From JACCZX01 sp963801035 (GTDB lineage: Bacteria > Pseudomonadota > Gammaproteobacteria > Burkholderiales > Burkholderiaceae_F): 64,000 nucleotides of DNA. The position numbers and the translations under genes are program-made. The notes under the pieces are model-generated. The model saw only the letters and a program-made list of their open reading frames with translations, made no database searches and had not been told where the DNA came from. Below, one piece after another: positions 18,899-28,903 of this stretch (within the stretch, counting starts at the first letter, position 1; every line of letters begins with the position of its first letter). Location: the NCBI GenBank assembly GCA_963801035.1, contig CAWDDF010000011.1, positions 1 through 64,000 on the forward strand, written 5' to 3'.

Positions 18899-21760
18899 AT
18901 GAGTAACGTTCAACGGGTGCACGGCGTAACGCGCTTCGGCACCGTCTTGGGTGCATCGTTGCTGGCAGCAATGCTATCCGCGTGCGCCACGATGCAGCCT
19001 GGCGGCAAGCGATGCGCGCAGCGCAACGCCAGCGCCAGCGGCCTCGGCAATGCCGACGGCGTCGCCTCCCGCCACCCCGGCGGCAACGCCAACGCCACCG
19101 GGTGCGCCGAGTACACCGACTGCGGCCAGCCCTCCTGCCCCAGGCGCGACGCCGCCGGCCCCCGGAACGCCGCGGCCCTTCGCCGAGGTCATCAAGGACG
19201 CGAAGCAAGTTCCCGGTTTTCTACCGATCTGGCAGAAGGACGATCGCATCTGGGTCGAGATCGCGCCGGAGATGCTCGACAAGCCGTTTTTCTTTTCGAT
19301 CAATATGACCAGGGGCATCGGCGAACGCGGGCTGTTCGCCGGTTTAATGGGCTCGTGGTACTCAACCGGCGGCGAATACATCGGGCAGTTTCGCAAGGCG
19401 GCCGGCAACATTCACCTGCTGGCGAAAAACACGACGTTTATCGCACGCGCGGGTTCGCCGGAAGAGCGCTCGGTCAAGAACAGCTTTTCGGACAGCTTGC
19501 TTGCCTCGGCGCCAATCGCCAGCGCGCCGCACCCGGAGCGCAAGTCGGTTCTGATCGATGCCAACGCGTTGCTGATGACGGATATGCCGCGCGCGTCATA
19601 TGTGATCGAGCGCGCATATCGCAACTCGTTTTCATTCGACCCGCGCAATTCATTTGTCCAGTCGGCCAAGGTGAGTGCCGACCGTACGGTGTTTGATGTC
19701 ACTGCGCACTACGCGCAGCCGCGCATACCCGTACCTGCGCCTGCATCGCCGACGCCCGGCGCCACGCCTCCGCCGTTCTATCCGCCTCCGATCGTGCTTG
19801 AAGACCCGCGCAGCCTGTTCCTTGGCTTCCTTTATACGTTCACCAAACTGCCGGAAAATCCGATGCGGCCGCGATTGGCCGACTCGCGTATCGGGCACTT
19901 CGGCACCGCGAAGGTTAACTTCAGCGACGACTCGAAATTTCTGCCGGTGCGTTGGTACGTGCAGCGCTGGCGGATGGAGAAGAAGGATCCCAGTGCGGCT
20001 CTGTCCGAGCCGGTCAAGCCGATCACGTTCTACCTCGGCAACGAGATTCCGGAGAAGTACCGCGAGCCGATCCGGCAGGGAATTCTGGAGTGGAACAAAG
20101 GGTTCGAGCGCATTGGTTTCAAGGATGCGATCGTCGTTAAGCAACAGCCCGATGATGCCGACTACGACCTCGGCGAGACGCAGTACTCGTCCGTACGCTG
20201 GATGGCGACCGCCACGCCGTCATTCGGCGCGATTGGCCCTTCGCAGGTCGACCCGCGTACAGGGGAAATTCTCGACGCCGACATTGGTTGGGATGCCAAC
20301 TTCGGTGCGCAATACACGCGCGCTGAAAAGCGAGGGTGTGATCACCTACACGCCGATGTATGACGCTGTTTCCGGCGAACTAAATCCAGCGGTGATCGAC
20401 TTAGGGCACGGACGCTTTTGCGACGCATTTGGAACACGCTGCGCGTGAAGTGGGCTTCGCGCTGGCATTGTTGGAGGCGCGCGGTGAGCTCGACACGAAC
20501 GACGCCGAAACAGATCGGCTTATCGACGCGTTCATAAAGGAAGTAACGATGCACGAGGTGGGTCACGTGCTTGGGCTGCGGCACAACTTCCGTGCCTCGA
20601 TCGTTGCGAATCAGCAGCAATTGGCCGACAAGGCGTATGCGGAGAAGAACGGATTGACGGGCTCTGTGATGGAGTACCCGCCTGTCAATATTGCGCTAAA
20701 GGGCGAAAAGCAGGGTGCGTATTTCACGCCAACACTTGGCGCATACGACTACTGGGCGCTTGAGTACGCATACAAGCCGTTCAGCGTGGAGCAGGAAAGT
20801 GCAGAGCTGGCGAAGATCGCTGCGCGCGCCAACGAGCCGCAGCTTGCATTTGCAACCGACGAGGACATCGGCGTTGCGATCGATCCGACAGTCAATCACA
20901 GCGATCTCGGAAACGATCCGCTGGCGTTTTTCAAGCGACGCATGAAGCTGTCGCAGGAACTATGGCAGCGTCTTGAGCAGCGTCCGCTTGCGAGCGGAGA
21001 AAGCTATTCCGTGCTGCGCCGCCGCTTCCTGACCGGCTTTACGCAGATGGGCTACGCGATGGGAACCGCGGCCAAGTACGTCGGTGGCTCGCAGCTGGTC
21101 AACGATTACGCGGGCACGTCACGCCTGCCGGTGACGCCGATCGGTGCTGCCAAGCAGCGCGAAGCGATGACGCTGATTGCCGATGGTCTGCTTCGCAGCG
21201 ACAGCTTCAAAGTATCGCCAGAGTTTCTGCGCAAGCTGGTAACGGAACGGCTTGAACGCGATTCTCAATACATCGGCAACTACGTCGCCGCCGGATCGCC
21301 CTACGAGCTCAACCTGCCGGAGCGTGTGCTGACCGTGCAGCGCGATGTGCTTAACCGGCTGATGAGCCCGGTCGTCGCACGGCGCGTGGTCGAAAACGGC
21401 GGGCGCGCCGCAGGCCAGCGCGGCAAGCAAGCCGAGCCTTTCACCCTGTCCGAGTTGTACGGAACCGTGCAGCGCTCGATCTGGGAAGAAGCGCGCGCTG
21501 GCACCGAAAGCGACGTCATGCGCCGCAATCTGCAGCGCGAGCACCTGCGCCGACTGACATCGGGGCTGCTCGGGTCATCGGGAAGCTACCCGGCTGATGC
21601 ACGTGCGTTGATGAGACGTGACGCGCGGCAGCTGCGCGACTGGCTCGCGAGCGCGTCGCGCAAGTCGGGGCTCAGCGCCGAGACGCGTGCGCACTACGCA
21701 GAAGCGTCAGAGACATTGACTGAGGCCCTGAAAGCGCCGATGTTTCGTACGGGCGTTTAA
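18899..21760 (+). CDS. Secreted zinc-dependent metalloprotease (DUF4953/DUF5117 type), frameshifted
   Basis: A large exported protein of about 950 residues. The start ATG at 18899 follows AAGGAGACACA. A lipoprotein-like signal ends at MLSACATMQP, and a Pro/Ala/Thr-rich linker precedes PRPFAEVIKDAKQVPGFLPIW. The catalytic helix HEVGHVLGLRHNFRAS (near residue 552) is an extended HExxHxxGxxH zinc site as in metzincins, followed by GSVMEYPPVN, which fits the Met-turn. Indels lie near 19000 and between 20335 and 20430. The name comes from this motif and the general DUF4953/DUF5117 layout. The substrate is unknown. Confidence 0.82.
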
Positions 21761-21773
21761 CCGGAAACAACCG

Positions 21774-22844
21774 TTGGCGAAACGAGCGTCGGCTGCGAAG
21801 AAGGTCCTTAGGTTTGCGGCCGACGCGAGCAACGCCGAGCTAGCCAACGTCACGGGCGCGCTCGACGCGAATTTGCGTCAGATCGAAACCGAGCTTGACG
21901 TTGCTGTTTCGCGCCGCGGCCATCAGTTTCGTGTCGAAGGCTCGTCGGAAAATGCCCAGGCGGCCATTGCGGTACTTGAATATTTTCTTGAGCGCGCACG
22001 CAAGACGCAACGCGCAATATCGGTAGACGATATCCAGCTCTATTTTGTCGAGCTGCGAGGCCGGCGCGACGCAGCCTACGATCGCCAATCGGGGCCTGCG
22101 GGAGACGACTCAGCGTTGCCACAGCTACACACGCGCCGTCCGGACTTGCGTGGACGAACTCCGCGTCAACGCGACTACATCGAAGCCATCCTCGCACATG
22201 ACATCACGATCGGCATCGGTCCGGCTGGCACCGGCAAGACTTATCTAGCAGTCGCCGCTGCGGTTGACGCGCTCGAGCGCGATATCGTCAAGCGCATCGT
22301 GCTTACGCGCCCTGCCGTCGAGGCAGGCGAGCGACTCGGGTTTTTGCCCGGCGATCTCGCGCAGAAAGTCGATCCGTATTTGCGCCCGCTATATGACGCG
22401 CTGTTCGATCTGCTCGGATTCGACAAGACGCAACGGCTGCTGGAGCGGCAAACGATCGAGATCGCACCGCTGGCTTATATGCGTGGCCGCACACTGAATC
22501 AGTCCTTTGTCATTCTCGACGAAGCGCAGAACACAACGCGCGAGCAGATGAAAATGTTTCTGACCCGCATCGGTTTCGGCTCGAAGGCGGTCGTTACCGG
22601 CGACGTGACGCAGATGGATCTACCGCGCGGCACCGCCAGCGGGCTGATCGAAGCGCAGCATGTGCTGGCCGAGGTGCGCGGCATCGCATTTACGTACTTC
22701 ACCGCGGCCGACGTGGTGCGTCATCCGCTGGTCGGCAGAATTGTCGAGGCTTATGAAGCTGCCGAGGAACGCGCGCAGGCCGTCGAGGCTTCACGGCCGG
22801 TGGCAGCACTGGTCGCCGGCACAACCCGCCACCGCGCGACCTAG
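21774..22844 (+). CDS. phoH: PhoH-family ATPase (YbeZ)
   Basis: A cytoplasmic ATPase linked to RNA metabolism and commonly co-encoded with YbeY. About 356 residues: a KH-like N-terminal region, then the Walker A motif GIGPAGTGKTYLA near residue 150, KRIVLTRPAVEAGERLGFLPGD, the Walker B FVILDEAQNTT near 247, and RIGFGSKAVVTGDVTQMDLP. The frame is intact. Only a TTG at 21774 fits the start, 13 bp after the protease stop. The ybeY start follows 21 bp after its stop. Confidence 0.93.
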   Translation: MAKRASAAKKVLRFAADASNAELANVTGALDANLRQIETELDVAVSRRGHQFRVEGSSENAQAAIAVLEYFLERARKTQRAISVDDIQLYFVELRGRRDAAYDRQSGPAGDDSALPQLHTRRPDLRGRTPRQRDYIEAILAHDITIGIGPAGTGKTYLAVAAAVDALERDIVKRIVLTRPAVEAGERLGFLPGDLAQKVDPYLRPLYDALFDLLGFDKTQRLLERQTIEIAPLAYMRGRTLNQSFVILDEAQNTTREQMKMFLTRIGFGSKAVVTGDVTQMDLPRGTASGLIEAQHVLAEVRGIAFTYFTAADVVRHPLVGRIVEAYEAAEERAQAVEASRPVAALVAGTTRHRAT

Positions 22845-22865
22845 CGCGTGCCTTCGTAGATCTGC

Positions 22866-23294
22866 TTGCCTGCGCTGACACTGTCGATCCAGGGGCAGAC
22901 GCAGTTTGCCGGCCTGCCCGCGCGCGCGACCCTCGTTCGCTGGATCAAAGCCGCGATTGAGCGCGACGCGCAACTAACACTGCGTTTTGTCGGGACCGCT
23001 GAGGGACGGCGGCTCAATCGCGTGTACCGCGGCAAGGACTACGCAACGGACGTGCTGACGTTTGGATATTCGACGCGCCCAACGGTGCAGGCCGATATCG
23101 TTATCTGCGTGCCGGTCTTGAAGCGCGCCGCCAGCAGCCTGCGCAAGTCCGTCTATGACCATCTGGCGCACTTGGTGGTGCACGCGACGCTGCACGCTCA
23201 CGGGCACCACCACGGCAGTGCCGCAGCCGCGCGAAGTGTGGTCGCCCGCGAGCGAAAAATTTTGAAATCGCTCGGCAAGGGCGAGCCGTACTGA
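22866..23294 (+). CDS. ybeY: Endoribonuclease YbeY (16S rRNA maturation)
   Basis: A 142-residue zinc-dependent RNase involved in 16S rRNA 3'-end processing and ribosome quality control. RGKDYATDVLTFGY is the family block, followed by the metal site HATLHAHGHHH in H-x3-H-x5-H spacing. The usual aspartate before the last His is replaced by His, giving a run of three histidines, but the three ligands are in register. The C-terminus ILKSLGKGEPY is standard. Translation starts at the TTG at 22866. It lies between phoH and corC as usual. Confidence 0.93.
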   Translation: MPALTLSIQGQTQFAGLPARATLVRWIKAAIERDAQLTLRFVGTAEGRRLNRVYRGKDYATDVLTFGYSTRPTVQADIVICVPVLKRAASSLRKSVYDHLAHLVVHATLHAHGHHHGSAAAARSVVARERKILKSLGKGEPY

Positions 23295-23346
23295 CCGCGG
23301 TTATTGTCAAATCCACGTCGTGTATTCTGAATTTGTCTCAACCGCC

Positions 23347-23378
23347 AGGAGGATCATCGGCACGCCGATGGCTCTCCT
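23347..23378 (+). promoter_or_regulatory. Hairpin covering an AGGAG element before corC
   Basis: An inner stem CATCGG/CCGATG (23355-23360 with 23365-23370) and an outer stem AGGAG/CTCCT (23347-23351 with 23374-23378) enclose a Shine-Dalgarno-like AGGAGG and end 6 bp before the corC ATG. When folded, the purine run would be hidden. Regulation by folding is inference. Confidence 0.35.
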
Positions 23379-23384
23379 TCGTGC

Positions 23385-24284
23385 ATGTCCGAACCTCCGT
23401 CTAGCCGTCGCTTACCGTCTCAGAAACACAAGTCTTTGCTGGAGCGCCTGAGCTCTTTCATCTTCCGAGAGCCCGAGAATCGCCAGGATCTGCTGCAGGC
23501 GTTGCACGACGCCCACGATCGCGATTTGCTGGACGCCGATGCGCTGTCGATGATCGAAGGCGTGTTGCAGGTCTCGGAGTTGCGGGCGCGCGATTTGATG
23601 ATCCCTCGCTCGCAGATGGACGTCATCGACATATCGGACCCGCCCGCCGCCTGGATTCCACTCGTCATCAGCACCGCCCACTCGCGCTTTCCAGTCATCG
23701 AGGACAGCCGCGATCAGGTGATCGGAATCTTGCTGGCCAAGGATCTGCTGCGCTACTACGCGGAAGCAGAGTTCGATTTGCGCGCGAGCCTGCGCCCGGC
23801 GATTTTTATCCCCGAGAGCAAGCCGCTCAACGTGCTGCTACGGGACTTTCGTGCTCACCGTAACCACATGGCGATCGTCGTCGACGAGTTCGGGGGCGTC
23901 GCGGGGTTGATCACTATCGAAGACGTGCTTGAACAAATCGTTGGCGACATCGAAGATGAACACGACCTGGATGAAACCGATGGAGCGATCGTTGCAGAAG
24001 GCGAAGGTCGCTTTCGAGTCAATGCACTGACCGAAATCGGACAGTTCAATGCCAAGTTCGGCACCGCGTTCTCGGATTCGGCATTCGACACAATCGGCGG
24101 GCTACTGACGGAGCGTGTCGGTCGTGTGCCCAAGCGCGGCGATGTGGTCGAGCTCGATGACCTGCGCTTTGAAGTGATGCGCGCCGACGCACGCCGTCCT
24201 CATCTTTTCCTGGTGACCCAGCTACCGAAAAAGACAGTCGTCGAAGAGTTTTCCGTTCCCGAAGAACACAAGCACCCGGCTTAA
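23385..24284 (+). CDS. corC: CorC/HlyC-family CBS-domain protein
   Basis: A 299-residue soluble protein with paired CBS domains (about residues 65-190; MIPRSQMDVIDI and VVDEFGGVAGLITIEDVLEQ) and a C-terminal CorC_HlyC domain ending near ADARRPHLFLV. The family is tied to magnesium/cobalt efflux with CorA and, in this gene order, to Lnt and the cell envelope. The ATG at 23385 gives SLLERLSSFIFREPENR, the expected N-terminus. Its reading frame is intact. An unusual hairpin precedes the start. Confidence 0.92.
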   Translation: MSEPPSSRRLPSQKHKSLLERLSSFIFREPENRQDLLQALHDAHDRDLLDADALSMIEGVLQVSELRARDLMIPRSQMDVIDISDPPAAWIPLVISTAHSRFPVIEDSRDQVIGILLAKDLLRYYAEAEFDLRASLRPAIFIPESKPLNVLLRDFRAHRNHMAIVVDEFGGVAGLITIEDVLEQIVGDIEDEHDLDETDGAIVAEGEGRFRVNALTEIGQFNAKFGTAFSDSAFDTIGGLLTERVGRVPKRGDVVELDDLRFEVMRADARRPHLFLVTQLPKKTVVEEFSVPEEHKHPA

Positions 24285-24350
24285 CCGCGGACTTCGCGCT
24301 GGCGCCACGCAAGCGGGCACAATGCTGCGCCCCTAGTGTGCGTGATCCGA

Positions 24351-25868
24351 ATGAACGTCTTTCGCCGCCTGTCGCCGCTCTTTGCGTTGCTGCTCGGGGC
24401 AATTCACGCCTGCTCGTTTGCACCTTGGAACTTGCCCTGGCTTCAAGTGTTGGCTCTAGCGGCGCTGTTTGTACTCACAGCACGCTCAACATCCGCAAAG
24501 AGCGCCGCGCTGCTGGGCTTCGCCTTCGGCATGGGATGGTTTGGCGTCGGCATCTCATGGGTGTACATCAGCATGCACGTCTATGGGCTGATGCCGGCTG
24601 TGCTGGCCGGGGCTGCGACAGCGGCGTTCTGCGCCTATCTCGCGGTTTATCCGGCGCTCGCGCTTGGGCTTGCTCACCGCTTGTTCAGCAATGTCGAGTG
24701 GCGGCTCGCGCTTGGACTGCCGGCTTTGTGGATGCTCACCGAATGGCTGCGCGGTACGTTGTTCACTGGGTTTCCGTGGCTTGCGAGCGGTTACGCGCAC
24801 ACCGACGGACCATTGGCGGGTTGGGCGCCGACGCTTGGCATGTATGGCATAACGCTGATGGCGGCGCTGCTGGCGGGCGCGTTGAGCTTGCTGACATTAC
24901 CGACGCGCCGCTATCGATGGGTGGCGGCCGTGCTGGTGATTGTCATCGGCGGTGGATGGCTAGGACGCATCCAGTCGTGGACGACCGCCGCCGGTTCACC
25001 GATCAGCGTGCGCCTGGTGCAGGCGAACGTTCCTCAAAATCTGAAGTTCGAGCCCGACGGCATCGCACGTGCGTTTACAACGCACGTTGCATTGATGCAG
25101 GAGCAGGGTCAAGCAAAGTCGGTCGACCTCGTTGCGCTGCCTGAATCGATTTTCCCGGTGCCACTGCAGCACGTGCCGCCGTCGTATCTGCAGGTATTTC
25201 GCGATTTTGCGCAACAGCATCGATCAGCGGTGATCTTTGGGGTCTTTCTCGAGGAGCCACGCGGTCAATATTTCAACAGCGCCGTTGGCTACGTACCCAA
25301 TGAGGTCCCGAACGGCGCGAACCTGCAGCGATATAGCAAGCGCCATTTAGTGCCATTCGGCGAGTTCATCCCGCCTGGCTTTAGATGGTTCGTCGATCTG
25401 ATGAAGATGCCTATTGGCGATCAGCAGCGTGGTGCGACGGCGCGACCGCTGGCACTCGCAGGGCAACAGGTGGCGGTGAACATCTGCTACGAGGACCTGT
25501 TTGGCGCCGAGATTATTGACGCCTGGCATACCGGGGGACCCGCGCCGACAATGATGCTGAACATCTCCAATCTTGCGTGGTTCAATGATTCGCTCGCACT
25601 TCCGCAACATCTTCAGATCTCGCGCATGCGAGTGCTCGAAACCCAGCATCCGATGCTGCGAGCAACGAATACCGGTGCCACGGCGATCATTGACGCGCGC
25701 GGGGACGTTACGGCACAGCTTCCCTATCTGACGCGTGGTGCTCTGAACGGCAACGTACAAGGGTATGAAGGAACCACGCCTTTTATCCGCTACGGGAACT
25801 GGCCGGCGCTGTTGCTGGCCGGCCTGCTGGTGCTCATTGCGTTGCTGAAGCGACGAAGTGATCGATGA
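24351..25868 (+). CDS. lnt: Apolipoprotein N-acyltransferase
   Basis: Adds the third acyl chain to the N-terminal cysteine of lipoproteins in the inner membrane. About 505 residues: six or so hydrophobic helices in the first 200 residues, then a nitrilase-like periplasmic domain with the catalytic triad Glu in VALPESIFPVPL (near 265), Lys in SKRHLVPFGEFIPP (near 332) and Cys in NICYEDLFGAEI (near 380). The C-terminal helix is LLLAGLLVLIALL. I prefer the ATG at 24351 over the GTG at 24336. It lies 66 bp after corC. Confidence 0.95.
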   Translation: MNVFRRLSPLFALLLGAIHACSFAPWNLPWLQVLALAALFVLTARSTSAKSAALLGFAFGMGWFGVGISWVYISMHVYGLMPAVLAGAATAAFCAYLAVYPALALGLAHRLFSNVEWRLALGLPALWMLTEWLRGTLFTGFPWLASGYAHTDGPLAGWAPTLGMYGITLMAALLAGALSLLTLPTRRYRWVAAVLVIVIGGGWLGRIQSWTTAAGSPISVRLVQANVPQNLKFEPDGIARAFTTHVALMQEQGQAKSVDLVALPESIFPVPLQHVPPSYLQVFRDFAQQHRSAVIFGVFLEEPRGQYFNSAVGYVPNEVPNGANLQRYSKRHLVPFGEFIPPGFRWFVDLMKMPIGDQQRGATARPLALAGQQVAVNICYEDLFGAEIIDAWHTGGPAPTMMLNISNLAWFNDSLALPQHLQISRMRVLETQHPMLRATNTGATAIIDARGDVTAQLPYLTRGALNGNVQGYEGTTPFIRYGNWPALLLAGLLVLIALLKRRSDR

Positions 25869-25892
25869 TGTGATCCGTACAATCGACTCGCG

Positions 25893-26810
25893 ATGATGAC
25901 GTTTCAGGAAACGATTTTGCGGCTGCAAGAGTATTGGGCAGAGCAGGGCTGTGCATTGCTGCAACCACTCGATCTCGAAGTTGGAGCGGGCACCTCGCAC
26001 CCGGCAACATTCTTGCGCGCAATCGGACCCGAACCCTGGCGCGCCGCGTACGTGCAGCCATCGCGGCGGCCGAAGGACGCGCGCTACGGTGAGAATCCGA
26101 ACCGCTTGCATCAGCATCACCAGTATCAGGTCGTGCTGAAGCCGTCACCGCCCGACATCCTCGACGTCTATCTCGGGTCGCTCGAAGCGCTTGGCATCGA
26201 TCCGCTGGTCAACGACATCCGCTTCGTCGAGGACAACTGGGAAAATCCGACGCTCGGCGCGTGGGGGCTCGGGTGGGAAGTCTGGATGAACGGCATGGAG
26301 ATCACGCAGTTCACTTACTTCCAGCAGGTGGGCGGACTCGAGTGCAAGCCGATCACCGGCGAGATCACCTACGGGATCGAACGTCTCGCGATGTACCTGC
26401 AGAACGTCGACAACGTTTTCGATCTCGAGTACTGCACATGGAGTGACCGCGGCAACGTTCGCACGTTGCGATATGGCGACGTGTTCCATCAGAACGAGGT
26501 CGAGCAAAGCCGTTACAACTTCGAGGCGAGCGACCCCAATGTATTGCTCGCCGAGTTCAACCTGTTCGAGGCTGAGGCAAAGCGTCTGATGGAGGCTGAG
26601 CTCGCGCTGCCGGCCTACGAAAGCGTGTTGAAGTGCGGTCACGCTTTCAATTTGCTGGACGCGCGCGGCGCGATCAGCGTGACCGAGCGCGCGGCGTACA
26701 TCGGACGCATCAGGACGCTTTCGCGTTTGGTCGCGCAAAGCTACTACGACTCGCGCGAGCGTCTCGGCTTTCCGATGCTGAAGCAGTCGGCTGCCAAGGT
26801 ACCAGCGTGA
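25893..26810 (+). CDS. glyQ: Glycine-tRNA ligase alpha subunit
   Basis: The catalytic alpha chain of the heterotetrameric bacterial GlyRS, 305 residues, frame intact. TFQETILRLQEYWAEQGC begins the protein; motif regions include GAGTSHPATFLRAIGPEPW, RRPKDARYGENPNRLHQHHQ, EITQFTYFQQVGG and GEITYGIERLAMYLQ. The start is ATG ATG at 25893, 24 bp after lnt. Its stop overlaps the GTG start of glyS by 4 bp, so the two chains are translationally coupled. Confidence 0.97.
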   Translation: MMTFQETILRLQEYWAEQGCALLQPLDLEVGAGTSHPATFLRAIGPEPWRAAYVQPSRRPKDARYGENPNRLHQHHQYQVVLKPSPPDILDVYLGSLEALGIDPLVNDIRFVEDNWENPTLGAWGLGWEVWMNGMEITQFTYFQQVGGLECKPITGEITYGIERLAMYLQNVDNVFDLEYCTWSDRGNVRTLRYGDVFHQNEVEQSRYNFEASDPNVLLAEFNLFEAEAKRLMEAELALPAYESVLKCGHAFNLLDARGAISVTERAAYIGRIRTLSRLVAQSYYDSRERLGFPMLKQSAAKVPA

Positions 26811-28901
26811 CCGCGGCGCTGCTCGTTGAGATTCAAACCGAGGAGCTGCCTCCTAAAGCACTCAAGAGCCTGTGCGGAGCCTTCGCGTCCGGTATCGAGA
26901 GTGGGCTGCGCGCTCGCGGGTTCGTCAGTGCGAAGAGCGTAACGACTGCTTACGGCTCGCCGCGTCGGCTTGCGGTGCACTTGACTGATGTTGCGAAGAA
27001 ATCGGCGGACACGCCGTTTCGCCAAAAATTGTTGCCTGTCGCGATTGGGCTGGACGACAAAGGAAAACCTACGGCGGCGTTGAAGAAAAAGCTTGCAGCG
27101 CTTGGCGCGGAAGTCGACATTAAGAAACTGCGAACGCGAAAGTGACGGCAAGCAGGAGGTCCTGATCTATCAGGGACACAAGCTGGGCGAGCTGCTGATT
27201 TCGGCGCTGCAGCCGGTAATTGAAGCCGCGATCGCGGCGCTGCCGATTCCGAAGATGATGAGCTATCAGCTGGCTGACGGCGAGATCACTACTCGGTTCG
27301 TCCGTCCTGCGCATCACTTGATTGCCATGCATGGGCATGCAGTCGTGCCGGTGCACGTGCTCGGTCTGCTGTCGGGGACGAAGACGCAGGGACATCGCTT
27401 TCTGGCACCCGGCATCTTGGCAGTGCTCTCGGCGGATACGTATGCGGACCAGCTGCTCGAGGACGGATATGTGATCGCGTCCTTTGACGAGCGTCGCGCA
27501 AAGATCGAGTCGTTGCTTCTCGCCGAAGCCGACAGGCATGATGCGCAAGCCGTCATTCCCTCCGAGCTGCTCGACGAGGTTACGGCACTGGTCGAGTGGC
27601 CGGTCGTGTACGACTCGACGTTCGACGATGAATACCTGTCGGTGCCGCCCGAATGTCTGCTATTGACGATGCAACAGAACCAGAAATACTTCGCGCTAAA
27701 CGACCGCTCCGGCAAGCTCACTAATCGCTTCCTGCTGGTGTCGAATATAGAAGCGAGCGATGGCGGCGCTGCAATTCGCGCAGGCAATGCGCGCGTCGTA
27801 CGCGCGCGGCTGGCCGATGCCAAATTTTTCTACGATCAGGATCGCAAGCAAACGCTCGAGAGCCGCGTGCCCGGGCTGGCGCATGTTGTTTATCACGGCA
27901 AGCTGGGTTCGCAATTGCAGCGTGTTGAAAGAATCACCGCGATCGCGGTGGGTATCGCGAAGGAGCTCGGCGTCGATCCAGCATTGACCGAGCGCGCCGC
28001 ACGACTAGCCAAGGCCGACCTGCGCACATTGATGGTCGGTGAATTTCCCGAGCTTCAGGGTGTAATGGGCGAGTATTACGCGAAGAGTGACGGTGAACCA
28101 GCCGTCGTGTCGACTGCCATTCGCGAGCACTATTACCCGCGCTTTGCCGGCGATGCATTGCCAAAGGATCCCACCTCGCTGTGCATAGCACTGGCGGACA
28201 AGCTCGAGACTCTGGTCGGATTGTTCGGCGTCGGCGAAAAACCCACCGGCGAGAAGGACCCGTTCGCCCTACGGCGGCATGCACTTGGCGTTTTGCGAAT
28301 GTTGATGGAGAAACAGCTTGCGATTCCGTTCGATCGGATGCTTCAGATTGCCCGCGATGCATTCGCCGGCGTCGCTGCATTCAAGAGCGCGGACGAAGAG
28401 TTGCTGGAGTTCGTTTATGAGCGCCTCCGTGGCTTGCTGCGCGAAGACGGTTACTCGGCGCAACAGGTCGAGGCAGTGATTACGTTGCAGCCGGAGCGAA
28501 TCGATCAGGTGCCGCAACAGTTAGCGGCCGTGCGCGCGTTCATGGCACTGCCAGAAGCCGAAAGCCTGGCGGCCGCGAACAAACGAATCGGCAACATCCT
28601 GAAAAAAGCAGACGATGTACCGCTCGCATTCGACCGTGCGCTCTTCCTGGAGCCGGCGGAGCGCTCGCTTGGTGAGGCGTACAGCGCGGTGCGGCCGTGG
28701 GCCGAGCAGCTGTACGCGTCAGGCGATTATTCGGCGATGCTCAAGTCGCTGGCACCGCTGAAGGTGCCGGTCGATCGGTTCTTCGATGAAGTCATGGTCA
28801 ACGTCGAGGACGCCAAGCTGCGCGCAAACCGGCTCGGGTTGCTCGCGGCGCTGCAAACTACGATGAATCGAGTTGCGGATATTTCCAAACTGAGCAGTTA
28901 G
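26807..28901 (+). CDS. glyS: Glycine-tRNA ligase beta subunit, one frameshift
   Basis: The tRNA-binding beta chain, about 697 residues. It starts with a GTG (TAALLVEIQTEELPPKAL) inside the glyQ stop. Further family blocks are YGSPRRLAVHL, FVRPAHHLIAMHG, HRFLAPG, LTMQQNQKYFAL, NARVVRARLADAKFFYDQDR, GEFPELQGVMGEYYA and the HD-like KDPFALRRHALGV region. The C-terminus has PVDRFFDEVMVN. One indel near 27135 cuts KKLR from RESDGKQEV. It is followed by plsC after 2 bp. Confidence 0.94.
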
Positions 28902-28903
28902 CA

